This document shows, piece by piece, positions 18,620 through 26,392 of a stretch of DNA of 64,000 bases. The notes under the pieces were generated by a model that was not told the origin of the DNA, did not search any database, and saw only the letters and a program-made list of their open reading frames with translations. Source of the stretch: Parcubacteria group bacterium M10-OD1-1 (GTDB lineage: Bacteria; Patescibacteria; Paceibacteria; Moranbacterales; UBA2206); NCBI GenBank assembly GCA_003056145.1, contig LSNL01000003.1, positions 186,001 to 250,000 on the forward strand, in the 5' to 3' direction. The position numbers were made by a program, and so were the translations under genes. Positions within the stretch are counted from its first letter, which is position 1. Each line of letters begins with the position of its first letter.

Positions 18620-18841
18620 ATGTCACAAGACAAAGAGTTAGTTAAATTAGAAGGTGAAATTATTGAAAATCTTCCTAGCACTACTTTTAAAGTAAAGTTG
18701 GATAATGGACACGAAATTTTAGCTCATATCTCCGGGAGAATGAGAGTGAATTATATTCGCTTAATCCCAGGCGACCGAGTTTTAATTGAAATGAGTCCAT
18801 ATGATTTAACTAAAGGAAGAATAACGCAAAGATTAAAATAA
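18620..18841 (+). CDS. infA: Translation initiation factor IF-1
   Basis: A 73-residue OB-fold protein with the IF-1 signatures GEIIENLPSTTFKVKLDNGH, HISGRMRVNYIRL and PGDRVLIEMSPYDLTKGRI. IF-1 binds the A site of the 30S subunit during initiation. The start is set at ATG 18620 (MSQDKELVKLEG), which gives the usual length; the frame can be extended to a TTG at 18599 without support. It opens the run infA-rpmJ-rpsM-rpsK-rpsD-rpoA-rplQ, the standard alpha-operon order, but secY, adk and map are not upstream here. Confidence 0.96.
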   Translation: MSQDKELVKLEGEIIENLPSTTFKVKLDNGHEILAHISGRMRVNYIRLIPGDRVLIEMSPYDLTKGRITQRLK

Positions 18842-18905
18842 TAGTTGATAATTTAAAATACGTTTCCTAAAATTTTTATGGAATGTAAAATAAAATTTAT
18901 AAAAA

Positions 18906-19019
18906 ATGAAAGTTAGAGCTTCAGTAAAAAGAATTTGTGATAAATGTAAAATAGTAAAACGTAAAGGAACGGTTTATGTTATTTGTTCTAATCCAAAGCA
19001 TAAGCAAAGACAAGGTTAG
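18906..19019 (+). CDS. rpmJ: 50S ribosomal protein L36 (bL36)
   Basis: A 37-residue protein, MKVRASVKRICDKCKIVKRK onwards, with the zinc ligands CDKCK, a later Cys (VICSN) and a His (PKHKQRQG). This is the Zn-binding form. It lies between infA and rpsM, its normal position. It is too short for routine ORF cut-offs but its identity is unambiguous. Confidence 0.97.
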   Translation: MKVRASVKRICDKCKIVKRKGTVYVICSNPKHKQRQG

Positions 19020-19047
19020 TTTTTAAAAAGTAATTTATTAAAAGTAT

Positions 19048-19434
19048 ATGTTTAGAATTTCAGGGATTAATATTCCAGATGAAAAAAGAATAGAAATTTC
19101 TTTGACCTATATTTATGGAATAGGAAGTGTAATATCAGCTAATATTTTAGATGAACTTGGAATTTCTAAAGATAGAAGAACTAAAGATTTAACAGAAAAA
19201 GAACAAAATGAAATTAGAAGTTACATAGAAAAGAAGTTAAAAATTGAAGGAGAATTGAAGCATTTAGTTAGAAGTAACATTAAAAGATTAAAAGAAGTAG
19301 GTTGTTATCGTGGTTCAAGGCATCAGAAAGGATTACCAGCAAGAGGACAAAGAACTAAAACTAACAATAGAACAGTTAGAGGCAATGTTAGAAGAACTAT
19401 GGGATCTGGAAGAATTAAAGCGGAGAAGACTTAG
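19048..19434 (+). CDS. rpsM: 30S ribosomal protein S13 (uS13)
   Basis: A 128-residue protein with typical S13 features: FRISGINIPDEKRIEISLTY at the start, helix-two-turn-helix YGIGSVISANILDELGI, and the basic C-terminal RGSRHQKGLPARGQRTKTN. The tail (TVRGNVRRTMGSGRIKAEKT) reaches toward the P-site tRNA in known ribosomes. It sits 28 bases after rpmJ and 49 before rpsK. Confidence 0.97.
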   Translation: MFRISGINIPDEKRIEISLTYIYGIGSVISANILDELGISKDRRTKDLTEKEQNEIRSYIEKKLKIEGELKHLVRSNIKRLKEVGCYRGSRHQKGLPARGQRTKTNNRTVRGNVRRTMGSGRIKAEKT

Positions 19435-19483
19435 GATTAAAATAATGAAAGTTTATAATTTATAATAACAGTTTAATATTAAA

Positions 19484-20071
19484 ATGACTGAAGAAAAAGT
19501 TACAACAACTCAAGAAGATAAAAAGAACGAAACTAAAAAAAGTGCGGAAGCTTTAGAGTTGAAAAAAACTTCTCAACTATCAGCAAAAGATGACAAAATA
19601 GAAAATAAGAAAACAGTTAAAAAAGAAGAAAACTCTAAAAAAGGAGACGATAAAGTAGCAGAAGAAAAAATAACAGAATCTTCTGTCCTAAGTAAGAAGA
19701 AAAAAGGTAAAAAGGTAAAGAGGCAAATTCTAAAAGGAAAAGCTACCATCAAATGCTCTTATAACAATACAATGGTTAGTATTTCTGATTTGAAGGGAAA
19801 TGTTTTAGGTTGGTCAACTTCTGGATTAATGGGGTTTAAAGGAGCTAAGAAAGCTACTCCTTATGCAGCTACTCAAGTAGTAGCTAATGTAACTGAGAAA
19901 GTTCAAAAATATGGAGTTAAGGAGTTAGAAGTTTATGTTAGAGGGGTTGGAAGTGGAAGAGAATCTTCTATTAGAGCTTTATCTAATAATGGTTTTGAGT
20001 TAATTTTAATTAAAGATGTAACGCCTATTCCACACAATGGATGTCGGCCGAAAAAACCGAGACGAGTTTAA
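19484..20071 (+). CDS. rpsK: 30S ribosomal protein S11 (uS11) with long Lys/Glu-rich N-terminal extension
   Basis: A 195-residue protein. The conserved S11 body begins near residue 79 (KRQILKGKATIKCSYNNTMV) and ends with the usual GCRPKKPRRV. Residues 1-78 are a low-complexity extension of Lys, Glu, Thr and Ser. Typical S11 is about 130 residues. No methionine lies between residues 2 and 90 to offer a shorter start, and no SD sequence marks any alternative. The extension is therefore probably real unless a TTG is used: TTG codons occur at 19559 (the codon before KKTS) and near 19789. In the ribosome S11 sits on the platform next to S18 and the anti-SD helix. Confidence 0.93.
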   Translation: MTEEKVTTTQEDKKNETKKSAEALELKKTSQLSAKDDKIENKKTVKKEENSKKGDDKVAEEKITESSVLSKKKKGKKVKRQILKGKATIKCSYNNTMVSISDLKGNVLGWSTSGLMGFKGAKKATPYAATQVVANVTEKVQKYGVKELEVYVRGVGSGRESSIRALSNNGFELILIKDVTPIPHNGCRPKKPRRV

Positions 20072-20105
20072 GTTTCGTGTTTGCAATCAATTTTTTAAAG
20101 AAAAT

Positions 20106-20738
20106 ATGGCTAGAGATATAAATGCAAAATGTAGAAAGTGTAGGAGAGCTGGAGAGAAGCTCTTTCTTAAAGGCGATAGATGTAACGGACCTAAATGTGC
20201 GATGATTAAACGTGCTTATGTTCCTGGAGTTCACGGTAAAAAAATGAGAAGAGGAGGCAGTGAATATGGTATGCAGTTAGCAGTTAAACAAAAAATAAGA
20301 AGAATTTATGGAGTTTTGGAAAAGCAATTCAAGAGACACTTTAATGAAGCTAAAAGCAAAAAAGGAGTAACGGGAGATTTACTTTTAGTGCGATTAGAGA
20401 CTAGATTAGACAATGTAGTTTACAGAATAGGGCTAGCCAGTTCAAGATCCTTAGCTAGACAATTAGTCAATCACGGTTTGATTACAATTGATGATAAAAA
20501 AGTTACTATTCCTTCTTTCGAAGTTAAAATCGGTCAAACAATTGGGGTTAAAGAAAGTAAAAAAGAAAAGAAATATTTTCAAGAGTTAAAGCAAGTAATA
20601 AAGAATAAAAAAGACTTTCCGGCTTGGATTGACGTTAAAGGTCAATTAATGAAAGGCAAAATAGTTGGTTTGCCACAAAGAGATGATGTTGGAATTAATG
20701 TAGACGCTCAAGTCGTCGTTGAATATTATTCTCGATAA
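20106..20738 (+). CDS. rpsD: 30S ribosomal protein S4 (uS4)
   Basis: A 210-residue protein with a zinc-binding N terminus (CRKCRRAGEKL and CNGPKCAM) and the S4 RNA-binding domain (RLETRLDNVVYRIGLASSRS, LVNHGLITIDDKKV). The start is ATG 20106 (MARDINAKC), 34 bases after rpsK. The frame can be extended upstream to 20037, overlapping rpsK, but those 23 residues do not resemble S4. S4 nucleates 30S assembly and in many bacteria also represses its own operon; no such site was identified here. Confidence 0.97.
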   Translation: MARDINAKCRKCRRAGEKLFLKGDRCNGPKCAMIKRAYVPGVHGKKMRRGGSEYGMQLAVKQKIRRIYGVLEKQFKRHFNEAKSKKGVTGDLLLVRLETRLDNVVYRIGLASSRSLARQLVNHGLITIDDKKVTIPSFEVKIGQTIGVKESKKEKKYFQELKQVIKNKKDFPAWIDVKGQLMKGKIVGLPQRDDVGINVDAQVVVEYYSR

Positions 20739-20771
20739 TTTTTAAAATCAATTTTCCTTAATTAGTAATTC

Positions 20772-20787
20772 CCTCGTTTAATCGAGG
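20772..20787 (+). promoter_or_regulatory. Small hairpin covering the rpoA ribosome-binding region
   Basis: CCTCG (20772-20776) pairs with CGAGG (20783-20787) around a six-base loop, just before the rpoA start at 20797. The right arm contains GAGGA, the only SD-like sequence for rpoA, so the hairpin would hide it. Five base pairs is short; a regulatory role is a suggestion. Confidence 0.35.
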
Positions 20788-20796
20788 ACAAAAACA

Positions 20797-21771
20797 ATGC
20801 AATCAATATCACTTCCCAAAAAACCAAAATATACATCCATTGATGAAAAGACTAGCTCTTTTGAAATAGGTGGATGCTATCCAGGGTATGGAACTACTTT
20901 AGGTAATGCCTTGAGAAGAGTTCTTTTATCTTCGTTGAGTGGCGCTGCTGTTACTTCAATTAAAATTAAAGGAATTAAGCATGAATTTTCTACTATTCCT
21001 AATGTAGCAGAAGATGTAATTCAAATTATTCTTAATCTCAAACAAATTAGATTTAATTTACATACAGATGAAAGTGTAAAGGTTCTTTTAATGGTTAAAG
21101 GAGAAAAAGAAGTAACTGCCAAAATGATTAAATGTCCTTCTAACATAGAAGTTGTTAATAAGGATGCTCATATTGCTACTATTACTAGTCCAAAGGGAGA
21201 GATTGAAATGGAAATTGAAATTTCGGGCGGTATTGGTTATGTTCCAGTTGAACAGCAAAAAAGAGAAAAAAAAGAAGTGGGAGTTATTGCTATTGATGCT
21301 ATTTATACTCCGATTAGAAGGGTGAATTATACTATTTCCAATATGCGGGTTGGTAAAAGAACTGATTTTGAAAAAATATTATTAGAAGTTGAAACTGATG
21401 GAAGCTTAGAACCAGTAGAAGCTTTTTCCCAAGCAGTAGAAATTCTAGTTAATCAATTTTCAGAGTTAAAAGCTATCCAAGAAGCTGAAGAACCAGTAGA
21501 AGTTATTGAAGAAGAAAAAGAAGATATTAAGAAAGAAATTAAAGAAGAAGAAAAAGCTATTGATCCAAGAAAAATAGTAATAGTTGAATTAAAAAGTCTT
21601 TCTACTAGAACATTAAATTCTTTAGAAAAAGGAAAAATTAAAAATATAGGAGGGATTGTTGATTTAAATGAAGACGAGCTAGGTGAGTTAGATGGAATGG
21701 GGGCTAAAGGAATTAAAGAAATTAAGAAAGCAGTTGGAGAGTTTGGATTAAATTTAAAAAAAAGAGATTAA
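20797..21771 (+). CDS. rpoA: RNA polymerase alpha subunit
   Basis: A 324-residue alpha subunit. The N-terminal dimerisation domain has GYGTTLGNALRRVLLSSLSG and the later FEKILLEVETDGSL. The linker at about residues 229-262 is very rich in Glu and Lys. The C-terminal domain keeps the helix-hairpin-helix core (STRTLNSLEKGKIKNIGGIV, LGELDGMGAKGIKEI) used for UP-element and activator contacts. It lies 58 bases after rpsD, in the expected place between rpsD and rplQ. Confidence 0.97.
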   Translation: MQSISLPKKPKYTSIDEKTSSFEIGGCYPGYGTTLGNALRRVLLSSLSGAAVTSIKIKGIKHEFSTIPNVAEDVIQIILNLKQIRFNLHTDESVKVLLMVKGEKEVTAKMIKCPSNIEVVNKDAHIATITSPKGEIEMEIEISGGIGYVPVEQQKREKKEVGVIAIDAIYTPIRRVNYTISNMRVGKRTDFEKILLEVETDGSLEPVEAFSQAVEILVNQFSELKAIQEAEEPVEVIEEEKEDIKKEIKEEEKAIDPRKIVIVELKSLSTRTLNSLEKGKIKNIGGIVDLNEDELGELDGMGAKGIKEIKKAVGEFGLNLKKRD

Positions 21772-21826
21772 TAATCTGATTGATTTAAAATTAATATAAA
21801 TCGGTAAAATAGTTCAATAAAGACCA

Positions 21827-22189
21827 ATGAAACATTTAAAAAAAGAAAGAGAATTAGGAAGAGTGAGAAGTCAAAGAAAAGCTTTGTTTAGAACAATGCT
21901 TGGTAGTTTAATAATGCAGGAAAGAATTAAAACTACTGAAGCTAAAGCTAAAGAACTAAAGCCAAAGATGGATAAGCTAATTAATAAATCTAAAAAAACT
22001 CAAGATGCTACTAAGAAAGTGGCGGTGCTTAGAAATTTACGGAATGAAATACCAGCAATGGCAGTTAAAAAAATAACTGGAGAATTTTTAAAAAAGTTTG
22101 ATGAACGGGATTGCGGATACACTAGAATTATTAAATTAGCTCCTAGAAAAAGCGATGGAGCTAAAATAGCTATTATAGAATTTGTCTAA
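21827..22189 (+). CDS. rplQ: 50S ribosomal protein L17 (bL17)
   Basis: A 120-residue L17, recognised by RELGRVRSQRKALFRTMLGS near the start and by the C-terminal RDCGYTRIIKLAPRKSDGAK and AIIEFV. It lies in the usual position after rpoA. Confidence 0.96.
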   Translation: MKHLKKERELGRVRSQRKALFRTMLGSLIMQERIKTTEAKAKELKPKMDKLINKSKKTQDATKKVAVLRNLRNEIPAMAVKKITGEFLKKFDERDCGYTRIIKLAPRKSDGAKIAIIEFV

Positions 22190-22223
22190 TTCTTTATAAT
22201 CTAAGTAAACTATAGTAAAATTT

Positions 22224-22622
22224 ATGGCAAAACAGATTAATAGAAAATATCATTTATTTGATGCAAAAAAAGAAATACTTGGAAGGTTAGCAACAGAAAT
22301 TGCTAAAGTATTAAGAGGTAAAAATAAAGTTGATTTTACTCCTAATATAGACGGGGGTGATTTCGTGGTGGTTATTGATTCTGATAAGCTAAGAGTTACT
22401 GGGAATAAATTAGAAGATAAGATGTACCATTACTATAGTGGTTATCCAGGAGGGATGAGAGATGTTAAACTAAAGGAAAAAATTGAAAAAGATTCTCGAA
22501 AAGTAATTAGTGAAGCTGTCTATGGGATGCTTCCTAAAAATAAACTAAGAGATAGAATGATGACTAGACTTTTGGTCTATAAGGATAATGAACATGATCA
22601 TAAGATAGAAATAACCCATTAA
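22224..22622 (+). CDS. rplM: 50S ribosomal protein L13 (uL13)
   Basis: A 132-residue L13, starting with the family motif YHLFDAKKEILGRLATEIAK and containing HYYSGYPGGMRDVKL and AVYGMLPKNKLRDRMMTRL. It is followed after 30 bases by rpsI, the near-universal rplM-rpsI pair. Confidence 0.97.
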   Translation: MAKQINRKYHLFDAKKEILGRLATEIAKVLRGKNKVDFTPNIDGGDFVVVIDSDKLRVTGNKLEDKMYHYYSGYPGGMRDVKLKEKIEKDSRKVISEAVYGMLPKNKLRDRMMTRLLVYKDNEHDHKIEITH

Positions 22623-22652
22623 ATTTTTGTATAATTTAAGTAAACAATTAGT

Positions 22653-23126
22653 ATGACAACAAAGAAAACTCAAGAAACCAAGGATATTAGCCAGGAAGTG
22701 AAAAAGGAAACTCAAGAAGAAAAAAAATCTTCCCGTTATTTCTATGCGATTGGTAGAAGGAAGACCTCTATTGCCAAAGTTAAACTTTTTCCAACTAAAA
22801 CTTCTAAAAATGTAATTATTGTTAATGAAAGAAAAATAAATAATTATTTTCCTATTGTAAATCATCAGGATATTATTAATGCTCCTTTAGCTTTGACTGG
22901 AAAAGATGATAAATTTAAAGTAGTTATTAAAGTTGTCGGTGGAGGGGTAAGTGCTCAAGCTGAAGCGATAAGGTTGGGGATTGCTAGAGCTTTAGTAATT
23001 TTGGATAAAGACTTAAAGAAGGTTCTTAAAAGTGAAGGATTTCTCAAAAGAGATGCCCGAGAGGTTGAACGAAAGAAACCTGGTTTGAAAAAAGCTAGAA
23101 AATCACCTCAATGGGCTAAGCGTTAA
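22653..23126 (+). CDS. rpsI: 30S ribosomal protein S9 (uS9) with N-terminal extension
   Basis: A 157-residue protein. The S9 body starts near residue 29 (YFYAIGRRKTSIAKVKLFP) and ends with KPGLKKARKSPQWAKR, whose last Lys-Arg reaches the P-site tRNA anticodon loop in known ribosomes. Residues 1-28 are a charged Lys/Glu/Thr extension not usual in S9. An extended -10 (TGTATAAT, hexamer at 22630-22635) lies 17 bases before the ATG, so an internal promoter is possible. A terminator follows. Confidence 0.96.
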   Translation: MTTKKTQETKDISQEVKKETQEEKKSSRYFYAIGRRKTSIAKVKLFPTKTSKNVIIVNERKINNYFPIVNHQDIINAPLALTGKDDKFKVVIKVVGGGVSAQAEAIRLGIARALVILDKDLKKVLKSEGFLKRDAREVERKKPGLKKARKSPQWAKR

Positions 23127-23147
23127 ATTAAAAATTAGATTACTTTT

Positions 23148-23186
23148 AAAATCTCTGCCTGATTATTTAAGGTAGAGATTTTTATT
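23148..23186 (+). terminator. Intrinsic terminator after rpsI
   Basis: AAATCTCTGCC pairs with GGTAGAGATTT across an 11-base loop, and the stem is followed by T-rich sequence (TTTTTATTT). It ends the long ribosomal run. Confidence 0.75.
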
Positions 23187-23404
23187 TGAAGAAAACGAGT
23201 GTAAACTATTAGAATTTAATTAAATTCTAATTAAAAAATAAAATATTATTTAAAGTAATTAACAAGAAAAATTTAAAAATATAGTTGAATTTAAAATTAA
23301 ATAAAACTAGGTAGAATGAAATAGCCAAAAAGTAGTTCTTTCAATTGCTAAGATTATTCTTTAGAATGAATTTTTATTAAAGTGGAAATAAATTTAATTT
23401 ACTC

Positions 23405-23440
23405 AAAAATAAGATACTCAGTTAAAAACTGAGTATCTTG
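23405..23440 (-). terminator. Intrinsic terminator of rpmE
   Basis: AAGATACTCAG and CTGAGTATCTT form a perfect 11-bp stem (23411-23439) with a 7-base loop. On the minus strand it is followed by ATTTTTG. It lies just past the rpmE stop and faces the rpsI terminator. The roughly 220 bases between the two (23187-23404) hold nothing recognisable. Confidence 0.8.
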
Positions 23441-23459
23441 ATAGAAAAAATTTAAAAAA

Positions 23460-23768
23460 CTATTTTTTTTCAGCTGTAACTTTTTTAGTTGCAGTTTTTT
23501 TAGTTGCTTTTTTCTTTTTAGCTAAAGCTTGTTCGGTAGCTTTTTCAGTCTGAGCTTTCTTTTTAGCTGTTTTTTTGGTTAGATTTTTAAATCTTTCTAC
23601 TCGTCCAGTTGTATCCATAAGTTTCTTTTTGCCAGTATAAAGAGGATGACAAGCAGAACAAATTTCAATTTTCATTTCAGGAACAGTTGAACCAGCTATG
23701 ATAACATTACCGCAAGCACAAGTTATTTTGGCTTCAGTATAATATTTAGGATGAATATCTTTTTTCAT
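23460..23768 (-). CDS. rpmE: 50S ribosomal protein L31 (bL31), zinc form with Lys/Ala-rich tail
   Basis: A 102-residue protein. The first 70 residues are L31 (MKKDIHPKYYTEAKITCACG, CSACHPLYTGKKKLMDTTGR), with the zinc ligands CACG and CSACH. The last 30 residues are an extension of Lys, Ala and Thr (KKKKATKKTATKKVTAEKK). Usual L31 is about 70 residues. It is transcribed opposite to its ribosomal neighbours, with its own terminator. Confidence 0.95.
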   Translation of the reverse strand: MKKDIHPKYYTEAKITCACGNVIIAGSTVPEMKIEICSACHPLYTGKKKLMDTTGRVERFKNLTKKTAKKKAQTEKATEQALAKKKKATKKTATKKVTAEKK

Positions 23769-23882
23769 AAAGTATTAATATCTCAGAATTGTTTCCGTCA
23801 AAAACTAAATTGTTTTAGGCGAAAGAACGAGTCCGATTTAGTTAGCTTATATACTCAAGTAATCTAGCACATTAGATAAAAA

Positions 23883-23911
23883 TTGACAAGTGGTCGCTAG
23901 ACTGATATATT
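23883..23911 (+). promoter_or_regulatory. Strong promoter of rpsB-tsf
   Basis: TTGACA (23883-23888), a 17-base spacer and TATATT (23906-23911) give a near-consensus sigma-70 promoter. It lies in the 355-base divergent region between rpmE and rpsB. Confidence 0.75.
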
Positions 23912-23917
23912 ATTTAA

Positions 23918-24123
23918 GTAACTTGAGTAAAGCTATTAAATGAAGAGGATAGCTTATTTACTAAGTTTTCATAAAACTCATACTTTTTTAAGTTTCCTTC
24001 CTGTTTCTAATAAAAGAAATATAAAGAAACTAGTTATCTTATTTATAACAATAAAAAAGTAGCGGATTCAATTTAATTAAATTTATTATTTGTTAAATTG
24101 AAATAATTAATAAAGGAAAAAAT
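23918..24123 (+). promoter_or_regulatory. Long 5' leader of rpsB
   Basis: About 205 untranslated bases separate the promoter from rpsB. The leader contains several short complementary stretches, such as AGTTTC (about 23989) with GAAACT (about 24026), and ends with the weak SD AAAGGA before the ATG. Leaders that respond to S2 are known for rpsB in other bacteria. Whether this one works that way cannot be judged by eye. Confidence 0.4.
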
Positions 24124-24927
24124 ATGGAACAAGAAGAAAAAAAGTCAACTCCAAAAGTTGCAACAAAAGTGGTAAAAAAGAATCCCCTGGGGGATTATTT
24201 TTCTAGTGTGGATTTTTCAAAGTTAGAAGTCAGTATTAGAGATATGTTTAAAAGCGGGGTACACTTTGGACATCATAAATCTAGAAAAAATCCTAAAATG
24301 AACGAGTATATTTTTGCTACTAAAAATAATATTGATATTATTGATTTGGAAAAAACTCAAATAATGCTCAAAGAGGCAATGAAGTTTATTGCGGAAACTG
24401 TCGCCAAAAATGAAGACATTTTATTTATTGGGACTAAAAAACAAGCTAAAAAAATTATTCAAGAAGTGGCAGAAAAGTGCGGAATGCCTTATGTTAATGA
24501 AAGATGGCTAGGCGGAACTTTTACTAATTTTTCAATGATATCAACTAGAACTAGATATTTAAGAGAAGGAACTAAAAAAATGGAACAAGGAGAGTATGCT
24601 AAATACACTAAGTTTGAACAAGTGAAAAAAGCAGAAGAGCTAGAAAGATTAGAAAGAAGAATGGGTGGAATTAAGGAGATGAGAAAATTTCCAGGAGCTA
24701 TCTTTGCTACTTCAGTTAATGAAGATAATTTAGCTATTCAAGAAGCTCATCAAAAAAATATTCCGATTATTGCTTTTGTAGATACTAATGTTAATCCTAA
24801 AAATATTGATTATCCAATTCCAGCTAATGAAGATGCAATTTCATCTTTGAAATTAATGTTGAGTTATATTAGCAAGGCTGTTTTAGATGGTAAGGAACAA
24901 AGAAAGTCCGTTATAGCTAAAAAATAA
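24124..24927 (+). CDS. rpsB: 30S ribosomal protein S2 (uS2)
   Basis: A 267-residue S2, with MFKSGVHFGHHKSRKNPKMN, the LFIGTKKQAKKIIQEVAEKC strand-helix, RWLGGTFTNF and IPIIAFVDTNVNP as family markers. About 40 extra residues precede the body (Glu/Lys-rich, then LGDYFSSVDFSKLEVSIRDM). It is followed after 34 bases by tsf, the classic rpsB-tsf operon. A weak SD (AAAGGA) precedes the ATG. Confidence 0.97.
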   Translation: MEQEEKKSTPKVATKVVKKNPLGDYFSSVDFSKLEVSIRDMFKSGVHFGHHKSRKNPKMNEYIFATKNNIDIIDLEKTQIMLKEAMKFIAETVAKNEDILFIGTKKQAKKIIQEVAEKCGMPYVNERWLGGTFTNFSMISTRTRYLREGTKKMEQGEYAKYTKFEQVKKAEELERLERRMGGIKEMRKFPGAIFATSVNEDNLAIQEAHQKNIPIIAFVDTNVNPKNIDYPIPANEDAISSLKLMLSYISKAVLDGKEQRKSVIAKK

Positions 24928-24961
24928 AATTAAAAATAATTGGTTAATAGATAAAACAATT

Positions 24962-25543
24962 ATGAGTTTAGAAAAAATAAAACAACTAAGAGAGCAAACT
25001 GGTGCCGGAATAGTAGATGTCAAAAAGGCTTTAGATGAAGCTCAAGGAAATGAGATTGAGGCCATTAAAATTCTTAGAAAAAAAGGAGCTGAAAAAGCTT
25101 CTAAAAAATTAACTAGAACAACTCAAGAAGGAGTTATTGCTAGCTACATTCACTCTAATAAAAAAGTAGGAGCAATGGTAAAGCTTCTTTGCGAAACCGA
25201 TTTTGTGGCGCTGAATGGTGATTTTCAAGAATTAGCTAAAGAGATTGCAATGCATATCACAGCTATGAATCCACAATGTATTAAACCAGAAGAAGTTAGC
25301 TTGGAAATAGTTGAGAAAGAAAAAGTAATTTGGGTAGAGAAGCTTAAAAATGAAGGAAAAACCAAAGAAATGATAGCCAAGATTATTATTGAAAAAGAGA
25401 AAAAATTTAGAGAGGAAAAAGCTTTATTAACTCAAGCTTTTATTAAAAATCCAGAACAAACTATTGAAGAGTTGATTACTCAAACAATTTCTAAGATAGG
25501 AGAGAATATTCAAGTCGCTAGTTTTAATCGTTTAGAATTATAA
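24962..25543 (+). CDS. tsf: Translation elongation factor Ts, short form
   Basis: EF-Ts, the GDP/GTP exchange factor for EF-Tu. The N-terminal UBA-like domain is LEKIKQLREQTGAGIVDVKK, and the conserved exchange motif appears as LLCETDFVALNGDFQELAKE. At 193 residues it resembles the short, single-core-domain EF-Ts of Thermus (about 196) and not the 283-residue E. coli protein. Both contact regions needed for exchange are present. Confidence 0.95.
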   Translation: MSLEKIKQLREQTGAGIVDVKKALDEAQGNEIEAIKILRKKGAEKASKKLTRTTQEGVIASYIHSNKKVGAMVKLLCETDFVALNGDFQELAKEIAMHITAMNPQCIKPEEVSLEIVEKEKVIWVEKLKNEGKTKEMIAKIIIEKEKKFREEKALLTQAFIKNPEQTIEELITQTISKIGENIQVASFNRLEL

Positions 25544-25612
25544 TTTTGGAATAAAGGTGGCTTTATTAACTTAATTTATTTTGAGGCGGTTAATTTAAAA
25601 GTTTAAGATATT

Positions 25613-26389
25613 ATGATAAAAATTCTAGTCAATATATATTTATGGGAAAATCCTAGACTATTTGGAAGTAATTTCAGGGTTAAAGAAGATGATAAAGTTA
25701 TCATCCCAATGGAAAATAGCAATGAAATCGGAGTTGTTTTAAAAACTGATGTTAAAACTAAGGATAATCCTCAAGAAAAAATTATTAGAATAGCCACAGA
25801 GCGTGACAAGATAGTTTATCAGCAACATGAAAAAGAAAAATCTGAATTCATTAAACATTGTCGGAAAAAAGTCAAAGAGCTTGAATTGTCAATGAAAATT
25901 ATTGACGCTAGAATAAGCTTGGATGGGAAACAAGTAATTTTTATTTTTACAGCTGACGGAAGAGTGGACTTCAGAAGTTTAGTTAAAAATATATCTAGGG
26001 ATTTAAAGAAGCTAATTAGGATGCAACAAATTGGCAGTCGTGATGAGGCCAGAAAGCTAGGTGGCTATGGAATTTGCGGTAGAGAATTATGCTGTGTCAA
26101 ATTTCCGGGTAGTATTCCAAGTATTACTACTGATATGGCTAGGGTGCAACAAATTGCTCATCGTGGATCAGAGAGAATGTCTGGACTTTGCGGGAGGTTA
26201 ATGTGTTGCTTAGCTTATGAAGCGGAACAATATAAAAAAATGCTAGAAGGAATGCCAGAATTATATAGTATTGTTGATACCAAGGAAGGGAAGGGAACTG
26301 TTGTAGAAATTATTGTTCCTACTCAGGAAATCAAAGTAAAAACTCAAAGTGGAAAATACCTAATTCTTAAAAAAGAAGATTTTAAATAG
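25613..26389 (+). CDS. PSP1 (RicT/YaaT-like) domain protein
   Basis: A 258-residue protein of the PSP1 family, best known from Bacillus subtilis YaaT/RicT, which works with RicA and RicF in an Fe-S cluster complex affecting RNase Y. Diagnostic are FIFTADGRVDFRSLVKN and the cysteine motifs GICGRELCCVKF and GLCGRLMCCLAYE, present in duplicate near residues 150 and 200. It follows tsf by 70 bases and precedes the TPR gene by 3. No RicA or RicF homologue is in the window. Confidence 0.85.
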   Translation: MIKILVNIYLWENPRLFGSNFRVKEDDKVIIPMENSNEIGVVLKTDVKTKDNPQEKIIRIATERDKIVYQQHEKEKSEFIKHCRKKVKELELSMKIIDARISLDGKQVIFIFTADGRVDFRSLVKNISRDLKKLIRMQQIGSRDEARKLGGYGICGRELCCVKFPGSIPSITTDMARVQQIAHRGSERMSGLCGRLMCCLAYEAEQYKKMLEGMPELYSIVDTKEGKGTVVEIIVPTQEIKVKTQSGKYLILKKEDFK

Positions 26390-26392
26390 TTT

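Noticed and set aside
20037..20105. rpsD starting inside rpsK with 23 extra residues
   Set aside because: The added residues do not match S4, while ATG 20106 gives the canonical MAR start and zinc motif at the normal distance.
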